DNA of 23,984 bases from an uncultured Bacilli bacterium (lineage in GTDB: Bacteria; Bacillota_I; Bacilli_A; Mycoplasmatales; Mycoplasmoidaceae): contig CAJGBT010000011.1 of the NCBI GenBank assembly GCA_904501665.1, positions 1-23,984 on the forward strand, in the 5' to 3' direction. The translations under genes were made by a program, and so were the position numbers. Below, piece after piece: positions 8,036 through 18,645 of this stretch (positions are counted from its first letter, which is position 1; the number at the start of each line of letters is the position of its first letter). The notes beneath the pieces are model-generated. The model was given only the letters and a program-made list of their open reading frames with translations, searched no databases and was not told the DNA's origin.

Positions 8036-10192
8036 TCAAGTTATTTCATTAGTCTTTTTATTTGATTGTTTTTGTTTTAATTTGGTATCTTTTTTTCTTT
8101 CTAAAATATTATTAGGAAGTTTTTTATGCTTATGAATAAAATCAATTTCTTCCTTAATAATAGTTTCATTAATTAATAAAGCATCAACAATTAGTTCAAG
8201 TTCCTTTTTATTAGTACTAATAATCTTTTTAGCTTTTAGATATTCATCATTGATTATTTTTTCAATCTCAGCATCAATTTCTTTTTGTTTTGTATCTGAA
8301 AATAATTTTTGTTGTTGATATGGATTAACAAACCCTTCAGATGGAAAGAATTGAGTCATCCCTACTTTAGACATCCCTAATTGTGTTACCATTGCACGGG
8401 CAATATTTGTTACCTTATATAAATCATTTGATGCACCTGTAGTTATTGATTCAGGACCAAAAATTACTTCTTCAGCAGCCCTACCACCAAGTGTCATTCT
8501 AATAAGAGCTAGTAAATCTTTTTTAGATTGAATATTCTTTTCAATATCTTCAGGTGTTTGCATTGTATAACCACCAGCTGAACCTCTTGGAATAATTGTT
8601 ATTTTTTGAACAATTTCACTTCCTGGTGTATATAAACCAACTAATGCATGTCCTGATTCGTGATAAGCAATTAATTTTCTTTCTTGTTCAGAAATAATTT
8701 TTGAATGTTTTGCTGGTCCGCCAATAACACGATCAATTCCTTCATCAATATCTTCTAAGCTAATATTTGTTTTATTTTGTCTAACAGCTAATAATGTTGC
8801 CTCATTTAAAACATTTTCCAATTGTGCACCTGAAAAACCTGGAGTTCTTCTTGCAATGTCAGCCAATGACACTTTGGAAGAAATATTTTTATTATGAGCA
8901 TGAATTTTTAAAACCTCTTCTCTTTCTCTAATATCTGGAAGAGTAACTTGAATATGTCTATCAAAACGCCCAGGTCTTAAAATTGCTTCATCTAAAACAT
9001 CTAATCTATTTGTAGCAGCGATAACAACTATTCCTGTTGAAGTGTTAAAACCATCCATTTCAGCTAGTAATTGATTAATTGTTTGATCAGCTAATCCACC
9101 ACCAAATTCATTTTTTCCTCTCTTTGAAGCAACAGAGTCAATTTCATCAATAAAAATAATTGCTGGCGCAGATTTTCTAGCTTTAGCAAATAAATCTCTA
9201 ACCCTTTTCGCTCCTACCCCAACTAACATATCCTCAAATTGAGAACCAGATATTTGTAAAAAAGGTACTCCAGCCTCACCAGCAACAGCCTTAGCTAATA
9301 ATGTTTTTCCAGTACCAGGAGCTCCATAAAGGATTACACCACGTGGAACCCTTGCACCCATAGCTATATATTTTTGTGGCTTTTTCAAATAATCAACAAT
9401 TTCATATAGTTCTTCTTTTTCTTCTTTTAATCCAGCAACATCTGAGAATTTAATATTAGTTTTAGCTAATTGTGCACCTGAATCACCAATACCAAAAATT
9501 CCACCACCAGCTTGCATTTTTGACATTTTTAGGAAATACAAGAAAATTAAAATAAAAATTAAAATAGGTAATAATAATGAAATAAGACTTAATCAAGGGA
9601 ATGGTTCAGGAACAGATTGTCAAGTTGAAATGGTTTTTTTTAAAAATGTTAAGAATTCAGAAGGATAATAATTTGGTTGTGCTGGATCAGCTGTTTGATC
9701 AAGTTCATGACCTGCAACAACTCATTTAATAATATTATTACTTTCTTGGAATTGTTGAGCCCTAATTCTTAATGGTAAGGAATTACCTTTAATTGCTAAA
9801 TATAAATCATATGTATCAGTAGTTATTCGATATGAATATGAATTATTACTTTTTGTATCAATTGTATATGTTTCATCTTTCTTACCATCAGCAGTACCAG
9901 TAATATTGAAATTATCACCAACTTCAGTAATTGCTGTAACATTAGACATGTTAATTTCTGTTTTTCTAACATTAAAATATATGATTAAACCAACAATTGT
10001 ACCTAGAATTAAAACGATAATTAAAATTACTATTAATTTTTTTCATCTCTTTTTTGGGACTTTATTTGTAACTACATTATCATTATTAACTTGGTTCCCT
10101 TCACTATTTTTTGCAATTAAATTATCATTGTCCTTTTCGTTAATTTCTGTTTTTAACATTCTAAGAAAAATTAACTCTTTGATTTTATTCAT
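8036..10192 (-). CDS. ftsH: ATP-dependent zinc metalloprotease FtsH
   Basis: This 718-residue membrane-anchored AAA+ protease degrades misfolded membrane and regulatory proteins. Order: hydrophilic N-terminal extension of about 50 residues, membrane helix (about 53-73), an extracytoplasmic domain (about 74-195), second helix (about 197-221), then the AAA module with Walker A GAPGTGKT (290-297), Walker B IDEID (348-352) and second region of homology with RPGRFDRH (406-413), then the zinc site HESGH (511-515) and Asp590 as the likely third ligand. Several Trp codons in the N-terminal part are TGA, so without code 4 the gene looks split near 9541. The end is a basic Lys-rich tail. A GGAGG (10199-10203) precedes the ATG, which overlaps the hpt stop by 8 nt (ATGAATAA). 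The long N-terminal extension is the main oddity; hpt-ftsH adjacency is conserved in Firmicutes and mollicutes. Confidence 0.97.
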
Positions 10193-10748
10193 AATCATCC
10201 TCCATTTGATGTATGTATTCTTTTTTTAAGATACCGATATATGGTAAATTTCTAAATTTTTCTTTATAGTCTAAACCAAAACCAACAACAAACTCTAAAT
10301 CAATATCAAAGCAAACATAATTTGGTTTTAAATCTACTACTCTTCCTTTTGGTTTATCTAGTAATGTTACCAATTGACAAGAATTACAATTAGTTTTTTT
10401 TAATGTATCTAATACTAATTTAATTGTTTTTCCACTATCAACAATATCTTCAACTAATAAAATATCCTTACCTTTGACATCATTTGATAAAAAATTAATA
10501 ATTTCTGGTTCAGTGATAGCCCTTCTCTCCCCTTTAAAAGAACTAATTGAAATATAATCGATTGTAAAATCAACTTTTATTTTTGGAATTAATGCTCCAA
10601 CAAAAGGAATACTACCTTTTAGAATTGTTACTAAAACAAGGTTTTTATCTTTAAAATTTTGATTAATTCATTGAGCTACCTTGTTTATAGCTTTATTTAT
10701 TTTTCTTTCATTAATTAAAACTTTTTCTATTCGGTTGTCTATTTTCAT
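10185..10748 (-). CDS. hpt: Hypoxanthine-guanine phosphoribosyltransferase
   Basis: The 187-residue enzyme salvages hypoxanthine and guanine to IMP and GMP with PRPP, essential in an organism that cannot make purines. It carries the PRPP-binding signature LLVEDIVDSGKTI (about 97-109), the early ILKGSIPFVGAL loop (Lys-Gly of the PPi site) and the C-terminal LLDKPKGR and FVVGFGLDY purine-site blocks. Length is normal (175-190). One Trp is TGA. The ATG lies 48 nt after plsC and the stop codon lies inside the start region of ftsH, so ftsH translation is probably coupled to it. Confidence 0.95.
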
Positions 10749-10796
10749 AAAATAAAACTTTTCATAATTATATAATATTTAATTATGAAGTGTAAA

Positions 10797-11570
10797 TTAC
10801 TTGCTTTTTTTAGCTAATATTTGATCAATATTTTTTTGCATTTCATTTCTAATATTTTTAGCTAAAATTTGTCGATCAATATTTAAAAATTTGCTTGGTA
10901 AAAATGGATTAATAACCTTAAATATAATTGCAGGTTTATTTTTTTTAAATTCTTTTTTATCTTCTCAATAAGCATTAGTGTTTAAAAAAATAATTGGTTG
11001 GATTGGTGACATTGTTTTATATGCCACTTCAAAAACACCTGATTTAAATTCTAGTAATTCATTTTCTTTATTCCTAGTCCCTTCTGGAAAAACAACAACA
11101 GATTTACCCTTTGTTGTCATCACATCATATTGAGTGTTTATAGAACTAATCATTTGTCTTAAGTTTGAACGATCTATAAAAATAGTATCAATTAGTTTTA
11201 AAATGTGACCTAATTTTGAATCAGCTAATTCTTTTTTAGCTACAAAAACAAATTTAGAACCAAGTTGTTCATATAAGAATACATATAAAAGCAAAAGATC
11301 AATATAACTTCTATGATTTGCAATAATTAATTGAACCTTTTTTGGTATATTAAAATCATTAATAATATCACTAATTTTAATTTTTAATAAATAAGATGTT
11401 GGTTTTGCAATCTTATAAAGTATTTCATATTTTTCTTGTTCTAAGAAATCATCTGGATTTTTTAAATATTTTTTAGCTTTTGTTTTAGTTGTAAATCATT
11501 TAATAACAAATCAAATAAATACAAAAGGATAGCCTAAACCTCAAATAATGTTTTTAAATATATTATTCAT
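10797..11570 (-). CDS. plsC: 1-acyl-sn-glycerol-3-phosphate acyltransferase
   Basis: The 257-residue membrane-associated enzyme acylates lysophosphatidate to phosphatidate. The HX4D catalytic motif is present as NHRSYID (His86, Asp91) and the acceptor-binding motif as FPEGTR (161-166). A hydrophobic N-terminal segment (about 8-25, with TGA-encoded Trp residues) anchors it, and a further hydrophobic stretch follows the HX4D box (LLLLYVFLY). The internal TGA at 10965-10967 is sense; the true stop is TAA at 10797. There is no clear Shine-Dalgarno. The gene starts 109 bp from the divergent fakA, whose product supplies acyl-phosphate, and its own product is the substrate of CdsA at 2371-3435, so the window covers much of phospholipid synthesis. 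Confidence 0.93.
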
Positions 11571-11641
11571 AATAATGATATTTTAACATTTTAATAAAAT
11601 ATATGATTTCTTATCTATAATTAATATATAAATAAATATGT

Positions 11642-11647
11642 TATAAT
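11642..11647 (+). promoter_or_regulatory. Candidate -10 box of the fakA-pheT operon
   Basis: TATAAT preceded by TGT (TGTTATAAT) stands 32 nt before the fakA ATG inside the 109-bp divergent spacer shared with plsC. No good -35 hexamer is visible at the expected distance. Confidence 0.5.
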
Positions 11648-11679
11648 TATGTAATAATTTAGCTAGATTTAAACTAATT

Positions 11680-13392
11680 ATGAAAAAAATATTACTAAAA
11701 GATTTAAAAAACATGTTTTCATATGGGGTTAATAAAATAGCAGAAAATGCTGATTATATCAATGAATTGAATGTTTTTCCAGTTCCAGATGGTGATACTG
11801 GAACAAATTTAAAAATTACTTCAACCAATGCTTTTGAAGAAGTTGAAAAATTAGACATTGATAATATTGCTTTATATGGTCAAGCTTTTTCTCGTGCATT
11901 GTTAATGAATGCTCGAGGTAATTCAGGTGTTATTTTTTCCCAAATTATTAAGGGTTTTGTTTCTGGTTTTAATTCAAATAAAGATTTTATTGATATTGAA
12001 ACATTTATCAATTGTTTCCAATTAGCAAGACATTCTGCATATCAATCTGTTTCTGAGCCAATAGAAGGAACTATCTTAACTATTATCCGTGTAGTTGATG
12101 AAGAACTTTTTAAAAATATTGATAAATTAGATACCATTGAAAAGATATTAACTTTAGTAAATGAAGCTGCAAAAACAGCACTAGATAAAACTCCTGATTT
12201 ATTACCGCAATTAAAAAAAGTTGGTGTTGTTGATTCTGGTGGTTATGGTTTGTTGATGTTTTTTAATGGAATGTTAGAATCACTTAATAATGCTGATAAA
12301 AAAATTCCTAATGCTAATTCACAAGAAAAAAAACCAAATTTAAATAACAATAAAATAGAAGAATTGTTTGATGATCATGATTATGAAGAAGGTTTCGGAT
12401 ATTGTACTGAAGTAATCATAAAAATTAATTCAAAAATTATACCCAATGATGAAAGAAAGCAAGCTTTTTATATTGAACAATTTAAATTAGAAATTTTAAA
12501 GATGGGGAATTCTTTAGTTTGTGTTCAAGATAATGATATTGTAAAGGTTCATATTCACACTACTAAACCAGGTGATTTACTAAATTTTGCCCAAAAATAT
12601 GGTGAGTTTATAAAAATTAAAATTGAAAATATGACTGAACAATTTTATAGTCGACTAAAAAAAGATGGGATCAAAGTGATTGATAACATTAAAAATAGTC
12701 CCTTAGAAATTAAATTGAATAGCAAACCTGAAATTGTATTAACATGTCCAACAAAAAAAATAATGAAGATCTTACAAAATTATTATGGTTTTAAAAATAT
12801 CTTATGTACAGAAAATAAGGGCAATCCTTCTATTCAAGATATCTTAATGGCAATTCAAAAAACAAAATCAAAAAATGTTATCTTTATTACTGATGACTCA
12901 AACATTGTTATGGCAGCCAATCAAGTTGTTTCAATTTTGTCAGGAACTATCAATTTAAAAGTTTGTCCATCTACTAACATTTTTGAAGCATTGATTGCTG
13001 GGTTAGAATTTGATAAAAATACAACACTTGATAATAACATTAAAGCTATGAATAAAGTAGTTAAAAATAGTTTTAGTGCTTTAATTTCTAAATCTGTTAA
13101 GAATGTTGATTATAACAATATTAGTTTTAATAGAAATGATTTTATTGGTATCATTGATAAACGAATAGTAGCTGCTAATAAAAATGAAAATATAGTGTTA
13201 AAAACAATTATTGATATGTTAATGAATAAAGCTAAAAAACATGCTGATGTCTTAATTATTTTTTATGATAATAAGAAAAAGTTACCTTTTTTAAAGGAAA
13301 TTGAAGAATATGTTAACAAAGAATATGATTTAGTTTGTGAATTTCAAGAAGGAGGACAAGGCGTATATAGCTATTATATAGGCTTGCAATAA
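11680..13392 (+). CDS. fakA: Fatty acid kinase catalytic subunit (DAK2/DhaL-domain, YloV family)
   Basis: The 570-residue protein begins with a DhaL kinase domain (about 1-205): LNVFPVPDGDTGTNL holds the Mg-ATP aspartates Asp37 and Asp39, and RGNSGVIFSQI and VVDSGGYGLL are further family blocks. A linker rich in Asn/Lys follows, then the middle domain starting EEGFGYCTEVII with VKVHIHTTKPGDLL, and a C-terminal domain ending CEFQEGGQGVYSYYIGLQ. This is the FakA/YloV architecture (about 550 residues). Known members phosphorylate exogenous fatty acids held by a DegV-type FakB partner, giving acyl-phosphate for PlsX/PlsY. No FakB is in this window. It heads the plus-strand operon and diverges from plsC. 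The assignment rests on family knowledge; older annotations call it a dihydroxyacetone kinase-like phosphatase. Confidence 0.9.
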   Translation: MKKILLKDLKNMFSYGVNKIAENADYINELNVFPVPDGDTGTNLKITSTNAFEEVEKLDIDNIALYGQAFSRALLMNARGNSGVIFSQIIKGFVSGFNSNKDFIDIETFINCFQLARHSAYQSVSEPIEGTILTIIRVVDEELFKNIDKLDTIEKILTLVNEAAKTALDKTPDLLPQLKKVGVVDSGGYGLLMFFNGMLESLNNADKKIPNANSQEKKPNLNNNKIEELFDDHDYEEGFGYCTEVIIKINSKIIPNDERKQAFYIEQFKLEILKMGNSLVCVQDNDIVKVHIHTTKPGDLLNFAQKYGEFIKIKIENMTEQFYSRLKKDGIKVIDNIKNSPLEIKLNSKPEIVLTCPTKKIMKILQNYYGFKNILCTENKGNPSIQDILMAIQKTKSKNVIFITDDSNIVMAANQVVSILSGTINLKVCPSTNIFEALIAGLEFDKNTTLDNNIKAMNKVVKNSFSALISKSVKNVDYNNISFNRNDFIGIIDKRIVAANKNENIVLKTIIDMLMNKAKKHADVLIIFYDNKKKLPFLKEIEEYVNKEYDLVCEFQEGGQGVYSYYIGLQ

Positions 13393-13399
13393 GTTTATT

Positions 13400-15052
13400 A
13401 TGATTATAGAAAAAATTAATAAGATTATTCTAGAGGCAATTAATAAACAAAAAAAGGCACATGGTGAATTATCTTTTTTAGTTGAGAAATGTAAAAACAT
13501 TAAATTTGGTGATTTTTCTTCTAATGTAGCATTAATTTTAGCTAAAAAAAATGGTTTAAAACCAATAGATGTTGCTAATAATTTATGTGATGAAATTAAA
13601 AAGAATAAAATGTTTGCTAAAGTAGAAGTTGCACATCCAGGTTTTCTTAACTTATGACTATCAAATGATTATAAAAATGATCTTATTTATGAAATATTAG
13701 ATAAAAAAAATGATTTTGGAAAATTTGCTAAAAAAAATAAAAAATATAGTGTTGAATATGTATCAGCAAATCCTACCGGACTTTTACATATTGGTCATGC
13801 AAGAAATGCTGTTTTAGGTAACTGCTTAATTAATGTTTTAGAATGATATGGGATTGATGTAGTAAGTGAATATGTTGTAAATGACGCAGGTAATCAAATG
13901 AATAATTTGGCAACTGCTGTTTTTATTCGTTATAAACAACTTTTTGGTGAAAAAATAGATTTACCTGAAGATTCTTATCATGGTAATGAAATTATTGTTG
14001 TAGCTCAAGAATTAAAAAGAAAATTTAATGACAAGTTTCTAAAAACTACAATTAATGAGAACGGTCGAATTAATAATACTGAATTTGAGCATGAAATCAG
14101 ATGATTTGCTCGAGATAAATTTTTAGAAATTATTAAAAATGATTTGCATGATCTTGGAGTTGATATTACATATTATTTTAGTGAATATCAAATTCATCAA
14201 AATGGTTTAATTAATAAAATGATTGATGACTTATTAACACGTAAGGAAGCATATAAAAAAGATGGTGCCATTTGATTAAATACTACTAAGTATGGTGATG
14301 ATAAGGATAGGGTTTTAATAAAATCTGATGGTACACCAACCTATTTTGCACCTGATATTATTTATCATAATTATAAATTTAATACTAATGGTACCCAAGT
14401 TTGTATTGATGTTTGAGGAGCAGATCACTATAGTTATATTACTAGAATGAAAGCAGCAATGCAAGCTTCTGGGATTAACCCAAATAATTTAATTATTATT
14501 ACCTTACAAATGGTTAGATTAGTAAAAAATGGCAAAGAGTTTAAAATGTCTAAAAGAACAGGTCAATCATTAACAACGAGAGATTTAATTGATGCTATTG
14601 GCAAAGATGCTGCCCGTTGATTTTTAATTCATCAATCTTCCAACAATCATATTGAAATTGATGTAGATATAGCTACAAAGAAGGACAATAATAATCCTTT
14701 ATACTATGTCCAATATGCTCATGCAAGAGCTAATCAATTATTAAATAAAGCATCTGTTTCTATGCCAAAAGCTTTTAATAATCTAAATTCAGATTTAGAA
14801 CGTGAAATTATTAATGAACTATCTTTTTTTAAATTTACAATTGAAAATTGTGCTAAAACATATGAACCATATAAAATGTCAGTTTACTTATATAATTTAG
14901 CTAAATTATTTCATAATTACTATGCAAATACTAAAGTGTTTGAATCAAATAATAAATTTATGAATGAACAATATTATTTTATTAAAGCAATTAAACAAGT
15001 ACTAGCTAATGGTTTAGCTATTTTAGGAATTAATGCTCCTGATAAAATGTAA
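13400..15052 (+). CDS. argS: Arginyl-tRNA synthetase
   Basis: The 550-residue class I synthetase charges tRNA-Arg. The N-terminal add-domain (GDFSSNVALILAKK) is followed by the Rossmann fold with SANPTGLLHIGHARNAVLG (HIGH at 130-133), VNDAGNQMNNLA, and the KMSKR loop at 382-386, then DALR-type anticodon-binding helices at the C-terminus (YVQYAHARANQLL, then helices to NAPDKM). Many Trp codons are TGA, which is why the frame looks broken under the standard code. The start is 7 nt after fakA; no Shine-Dalgarno is visible, so reinitiation after fakA is plausible. Length matches the family (550-580). Confidence 0.97.
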
Positions 15053-15064
15053 TATAATTTAAAT

Positions 15065-15346
15065 ATGAAAAAGAAAAAATGAGAAGCTAGTTATTATGAA
15101 AATGATTATATTTTTGATGATTTTGTAAACAATACTAGTTTAGATGAAAATTATCAAAATATTGAATGAGGCAAAAAGGAACACTGTAAAATTGCCAAAA
15201 TTAAAATGAAAAATAAAGATTTGATAATTGAAAATCGTTTTGATTTTGGGAATGATACTAACCTATTAATCAAAAATACTAAAGAGATTAACAGAAAATT
15301 ACCCAATATTTTTAATCTTGCAAAAAATAAAGAAAAAAATGAATAA
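15065..15346 (+). CDS. Hypothetical small charged protein, 93 residues
   Basis: An ATG 12 nt after argS opens a 93-residue frame that contains two TGA codons read as Trp and ends at TAA. The N-terminus is basic (MKKKKWEASYYEN), the middle acidic (DYIFDDFVNNTSLDENY), and the end rich in Lys and Asn. No membrane segment, signal peptide or known motif is visible. TGA-Trp use, tight spacing with argS and the promoter-like element just after it (before obg) support it being real. I do not recognise a family; its location between argS and obg is the only context. Confidence 0.6.
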
Positions 15347-15375
15347 TTTTATCATTTAATTTAGCTTTTTAAGTC

Positions 15376-15381
15376 TATAAT
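15376..15381 (+). promoter_or_regulatory. -10 box immediately before obg
   Basis: TATAAT lies only 9 nt before the obg ATG and there is no Shine-Dalgarno in between. Transcription from it would start within a few nucleotides of the AUG, giving a leaderless or near-leaderless mRNA. Read-through from argS remains possible because the gap is only 44 nt. Confidence 0.45.
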
Positions 15382-15390
15382 TTTCTTAAT

Positions 15391-16674
15391 ATGTCTTTTG
15401 TAGATGAATGTAATATTTTATTAAAAGCTGGTAATGGTGGAAACGGAATAGTTGCTTGACGACGTGAAGCACATGTGCCACTTGGTGGCCCAAGCGGTGG
15501 TAATGGTGGTCATGGTGGTAATATTATTGTAGTTGGTGATCATAATGAAAATTCCTTACAAAACCTTCGCTTTTTAAAAAAAGTAGTAGCTAACAATGGT
15601 CAAAATGGACAAATTAAAACAATGCATGGAAAAAACGGTGATGATGTGAGGATTAAAGTACCAGTTGGTACCATGATTTATGATAAAAAAGATAACAAAT
15701 TAATTTGCGATATCCAACAACATGGTCAAGAAGAAATAATTTGTCACGGAGGTCTTGGAGGTCATGGAAATTTCCATTTTAAGTCTGGTTTTAATAAAGC
15801 ACCATCATTATATGAACTTGGAGATCTAGGAGAAACCAAGGAATGTTATCTGGTTTTAAAACACCTAGCTGATGTTGGTATCATCGGATTACCCAATGCT
15901 GGTAAATCAACCTTTATTTCTAAAATATCAAATGCTAAACCTAAAATAGGAAATTATCAATTTACCACTTTAAATCCAATTCTTGGAATTGTAAATTATA
16001 ATGAAAGAAAAATTGTTTTTGCTGATATACCAGGTTTAATTGAAGGAGCAAGCGAAGGTCTGGGTCTAGGTCATCATTTTTTAAAACATATTGAAAGAAG
16101 TAAATTATTAATTCATTTAATATCAATGGATGAAATGGATAACATTGATCCAATATTATCATATGAAACTATTCAAAAGGAATTAGCAAATTATTCTCCT
16201 GATTTATTAACAAAGAAAATGATTATTGTTGCTAATAAAATGGATGTTGCTAGTGCAAAGCAAAATTTATCTAAATTAAAGCAATATTTTAAAAATCAAG
16301 AAATCATTGAAATCTCAACCCTAAATAACCAAAATTTAGATAAAGTGATTGCAAAATCATATCAATTATTATCACAAGAACCAACATCATCAAAATCATT
16401 AGTACCTTTTAAAACAATAACACTTAAAAAAGATTTGTCAGATGAATTTAATCGTGAACTTTTAATTACTAAAATAAATGATAGTACATGAGATATAAAA
16501 TGTGATTTTTTAAAATATTGAGCACACCGAATTCCCTTAACAACCCAAGATAATATTGTCCGTTTTAATCAAAAAATGAGAACCGCTTTAGTAGAAGAAA
16601 CACTTAAAAAAATGGGTGCAAAAAAAGGTGATACTATTAAAATTTATGAAGCTGAATTAGTTTTTGAGGATTAA
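15391..16674 (+). CDS. obg: GTPase Obg (ribosome assembly/stress GTPase)
   Basis: The 427-residue protein has the full three-domain Obg layout. The glycine-rich Obg fold comes first (KAGNGGNGIVAWRREAHVPLGGP, GGNGGHGGN, GGLGGHGNFHFKSGFNKAP). The G domain follows with G1 GLPNAGKS (166-173), G3 DIPG (212-215) and G4 NKMD (282-285). The C-terminal OCT domain runs from about 360 to ELVFED. Length equals the Bacillus protein (428). TGA encodes Trp in the Obg fold and in the OCT domain. It acts on the large ribosomal subunit and in stress control. The first ATG (MSFVDE) is the family start. The GAGGA in the last codons forms the ribosome binding site of nadE, which begins 3 nt downstream. Confidence 0.97.
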
Positions 16675-16677
16675 TTT

Positions 16678-17409
16678 ATGAATAAAATAAAAAGTTATTT
16701 AGATGATTTAGAATTATATATTAAGCAATTTTTAAAACAAAATCAAATTAAAAATGTTGTTTTGGGAATTAGTGGCGGCATAGATTCAGCATTAGCACTA
16801 ACAATTTTAAAACGGGTATTAAAACCTGAACAAATTTTTGTTTACTTTATTGATATTGAATCTAATCAACAAGATTATGATGATGCAAAATTAATTTGTA
16901 ATCATTTAAACATAAAATTAAATTACATCAAATTAGTTAAAATATATAAACAATTTGTAAAAAAACTTAATATTAAAAATCTAACTATGCAAGCTAATAT
17001 TAAAAGTAGGTTAAGAATGATAACTTTATATAATCAAGCTTTTGAACACCAAGCTATTGTAATTGGGACAACAAATTTTAATGAATTATATTTAGGTTAT
17101 TTTACCAAATTTGGTGATGGCGCTGCTGATTTATATATTCTTACAGGATTAATTAAAGAAGAAATTATCGCCATTAGTCAATATTTAAAACTTCCTAATT
17201 CAATTATTAATAAAAAACCTACATCTGGTTTAATTCCAGGGGTTTCTGACGAGGATGAAATTGAAGTATCTTATCAAAAAATGAATCAATTTTTAAAAGG
17301 TAAAAAAATTGATGATCATAACTCACAACGATTAAAATTTTTGCACCAAAAAAATAAACATAAATTGCATTATAATATTTATAGTAAAAAAATGAGTGAT
17401 TATAAATAA
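16678..17409 (+). CDS. nadE: Ammonia-dependent NAD synthetase
   Basis: The 243-residue enzyme amidates nicotinate adenine dinucleotide to NAD using ammonia and ATP. The PP-loop is GISGGIDSALAL (SGGIDS at 32-37), followed by YNQAF, GTTNFNELYLGYFTKFGDGAADL (normally NRTE; here NFNE) and the C-terminal PTSGLIPGVSDEDEIEVSYQ. There is no glutaminase (CN-hydrolase) domain, so it is the short NH3-dependent form usual in mollicutes. It starts 3 nt after obg, and its TAA shares one base with the ATG of the next gene (TAATG), so coupling is likely. Confidence 0.96.
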   Translation: MNKIKSYLDDLELYIKQFLKQNQIKNVVLGISGGIDSALALTILKRVLKPEQIFVYFIDIESNQQDYDDAKLICNHLNIKLNYIKLVKIYKQFVKKLNIKNLTMQANIKSRLRMITLYNQAFEHQAIVIGTTNFNELYLGYFTKFGDGAADLYILTGLIKEEIIAISQYLKLPNSIINKKPTSGLIPGVSDEDEIEVSYQKMNQFLKGKKIDDHNSQRLKFLHQKNKHKLHYNIYSKKMSDYK

Positions 17410-17663
17410 TGAAAGCAAAGAAAAATATCTATTTAGCAATTTATATTTGTCTAATAATAATATCTTTGATATTATTAATAGTTAGTTCAATTTATTTTAC
17501 AAGAATAAGTTTTAATGTTAACAATACAACTGAATTCTGAATTAAATTTTTGTGATTAAGTTTGATTATTATTTCTAGTAGTTGTTTATTTACTAATTTA
17601 TGTTTATTACTAGAAAATATCTATTTAAGATTCAAAGGAGAACCTAGATGCAAACAAAAATAA
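17409..17663 (+). CDS. Small membrane protein with two transmembrane segments
   Basis: The 84-residue frame starts at the ATG overlapping the nadE stop (TAATG) and uses two TGA codons as Trp. A short basic N-terminus (MKAKKN) precedes a first hydrophobic helix (about 7-29, rich in Ile/Leu), a polar loop (RISFNVNNTTEF) and a second helix (about 46-68), then a basic tail. It ends 16 nt inside pheS in another frame. No family is recognised. The overlap on both sides suggests translational coupling; the AAAGGAG for pheS (17634-17640) lies in its last codons. An undetected counterpart may exist in related genomes because such short genes are often skipped. Confidence 0.6.
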
Positions 17664-18643
17664 AAATTTTAGAAACCCAATTATCTCTTTGTGATAATGA
17701 ACAAAAAATTATTGAGTGTAAAAACATTTTTATCAAAGAGCATTTAGATCCACTTTATTTAGAGCTAAAAAAAGTAGATGATAAAAAAACATTAGGAATG
17801 CATATTAATCTTTTTAAACAACAAATCAATGAGGTTGTTGAAGCAAGATTAATGGCAATAAAATTACAAAGTGATGTGTTTGAAAATCAACTTGATAATA
17901 ATATAGAATTAGCTGTTTTTAAACAAGGAAAAAAACATTTTATCAACGCTACTATTGATTTAATTATTAATTTTTTTAAAAAATATAATTTTGAATTTAT
18001 AAATGGGGATGAAATTGTTAGCACTAAGTATAATTTTGATAACTTAAATATTGATGAAAATCATGTTGCTCGTAATAGTCAAGATACTTTTTTTATTAAT
18101 GAACATATTTTATTAAGAACCCATTGTACTGCTTCGACAGCAAAAGTTTTACAGCAATACCAAGCAAAAGATGATATTAGGGTATTATCATATGGTAATG
18201 TTTATCGTAAGGATAATGATGATGCAACTCATAGTCACCAATTTACACAAATAGATATTGTATGAATTCGTAAGGATTTTAATTTAGCTAATTTAAAATT
18301 CCTTATTGATGAATTAATTAAATATTTATTTGGTAATTTTTTAAAAACAAGATATCGATTAAGTTTCTTTCCATTTACAGAACCATCATTTGAAGTTGAT
18401 GTACAATGTATTAATTGTTTAGGAGATGGATGTAATATTTGCAAGCAATCAGGTTGAATTGAAGTTTTAGGCGCTGGGATGTTGCATCAAAATGTAATCA
18501 AACAAGCAGGTATTAAAGATATTACTACAGGTTTAGCTGCTGGAATCGGGATTGAAAGAATTGCAATGTTAAAATATAACATCAAAGATATCCGTGATTT
18601 TTACAACAATGATTTTGATTTTGTTAAACAATGTAAGGAATAA
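17648..18643 (+). CDS. pheS: Phenylalanyl-tRNA synthetase alpha subunit
   Basis: The 331-residue catalytic subunit of the (alpha-beta)2 enzyme. An N-terminal coiled-coil arm precedes the class II core: motif 2 is SYGNVYRKDNDDATHSHQF, followed by RLSFFPFTEPSFEVDV, a four-cysteine insert CINCLGDGCNICKQSGW that resembles a zinc knuckle (known in Firmicute PheS), EVLGAGMLHQNV, and motif 3 GLAAGIGIERIAML. One TGA-Trp follows QIDIV. The start was chosen because of the strong AAAGGAG 7 nt upstream. The stop lies 2 nt before pheT. Confidence 0.97.
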
Positions 18644-18645
18644 AT

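Noticed and set aside
9906..10229. Plus-strand frame of 107 residues opposite the ftsH start
   Set aside because: Antisense shadow of the FtsH N-terminus; the apparent membrane character is from reverse-strand Lys/Asn codons.
15962..16162. Minus-strand frame in obg
   Set aside because: Antisense to the Obg G domain; no own signals.
18235..18444. Minus-strand frame in pheS
   Set aside because: Antisense to motif-bearing PheS sequence.
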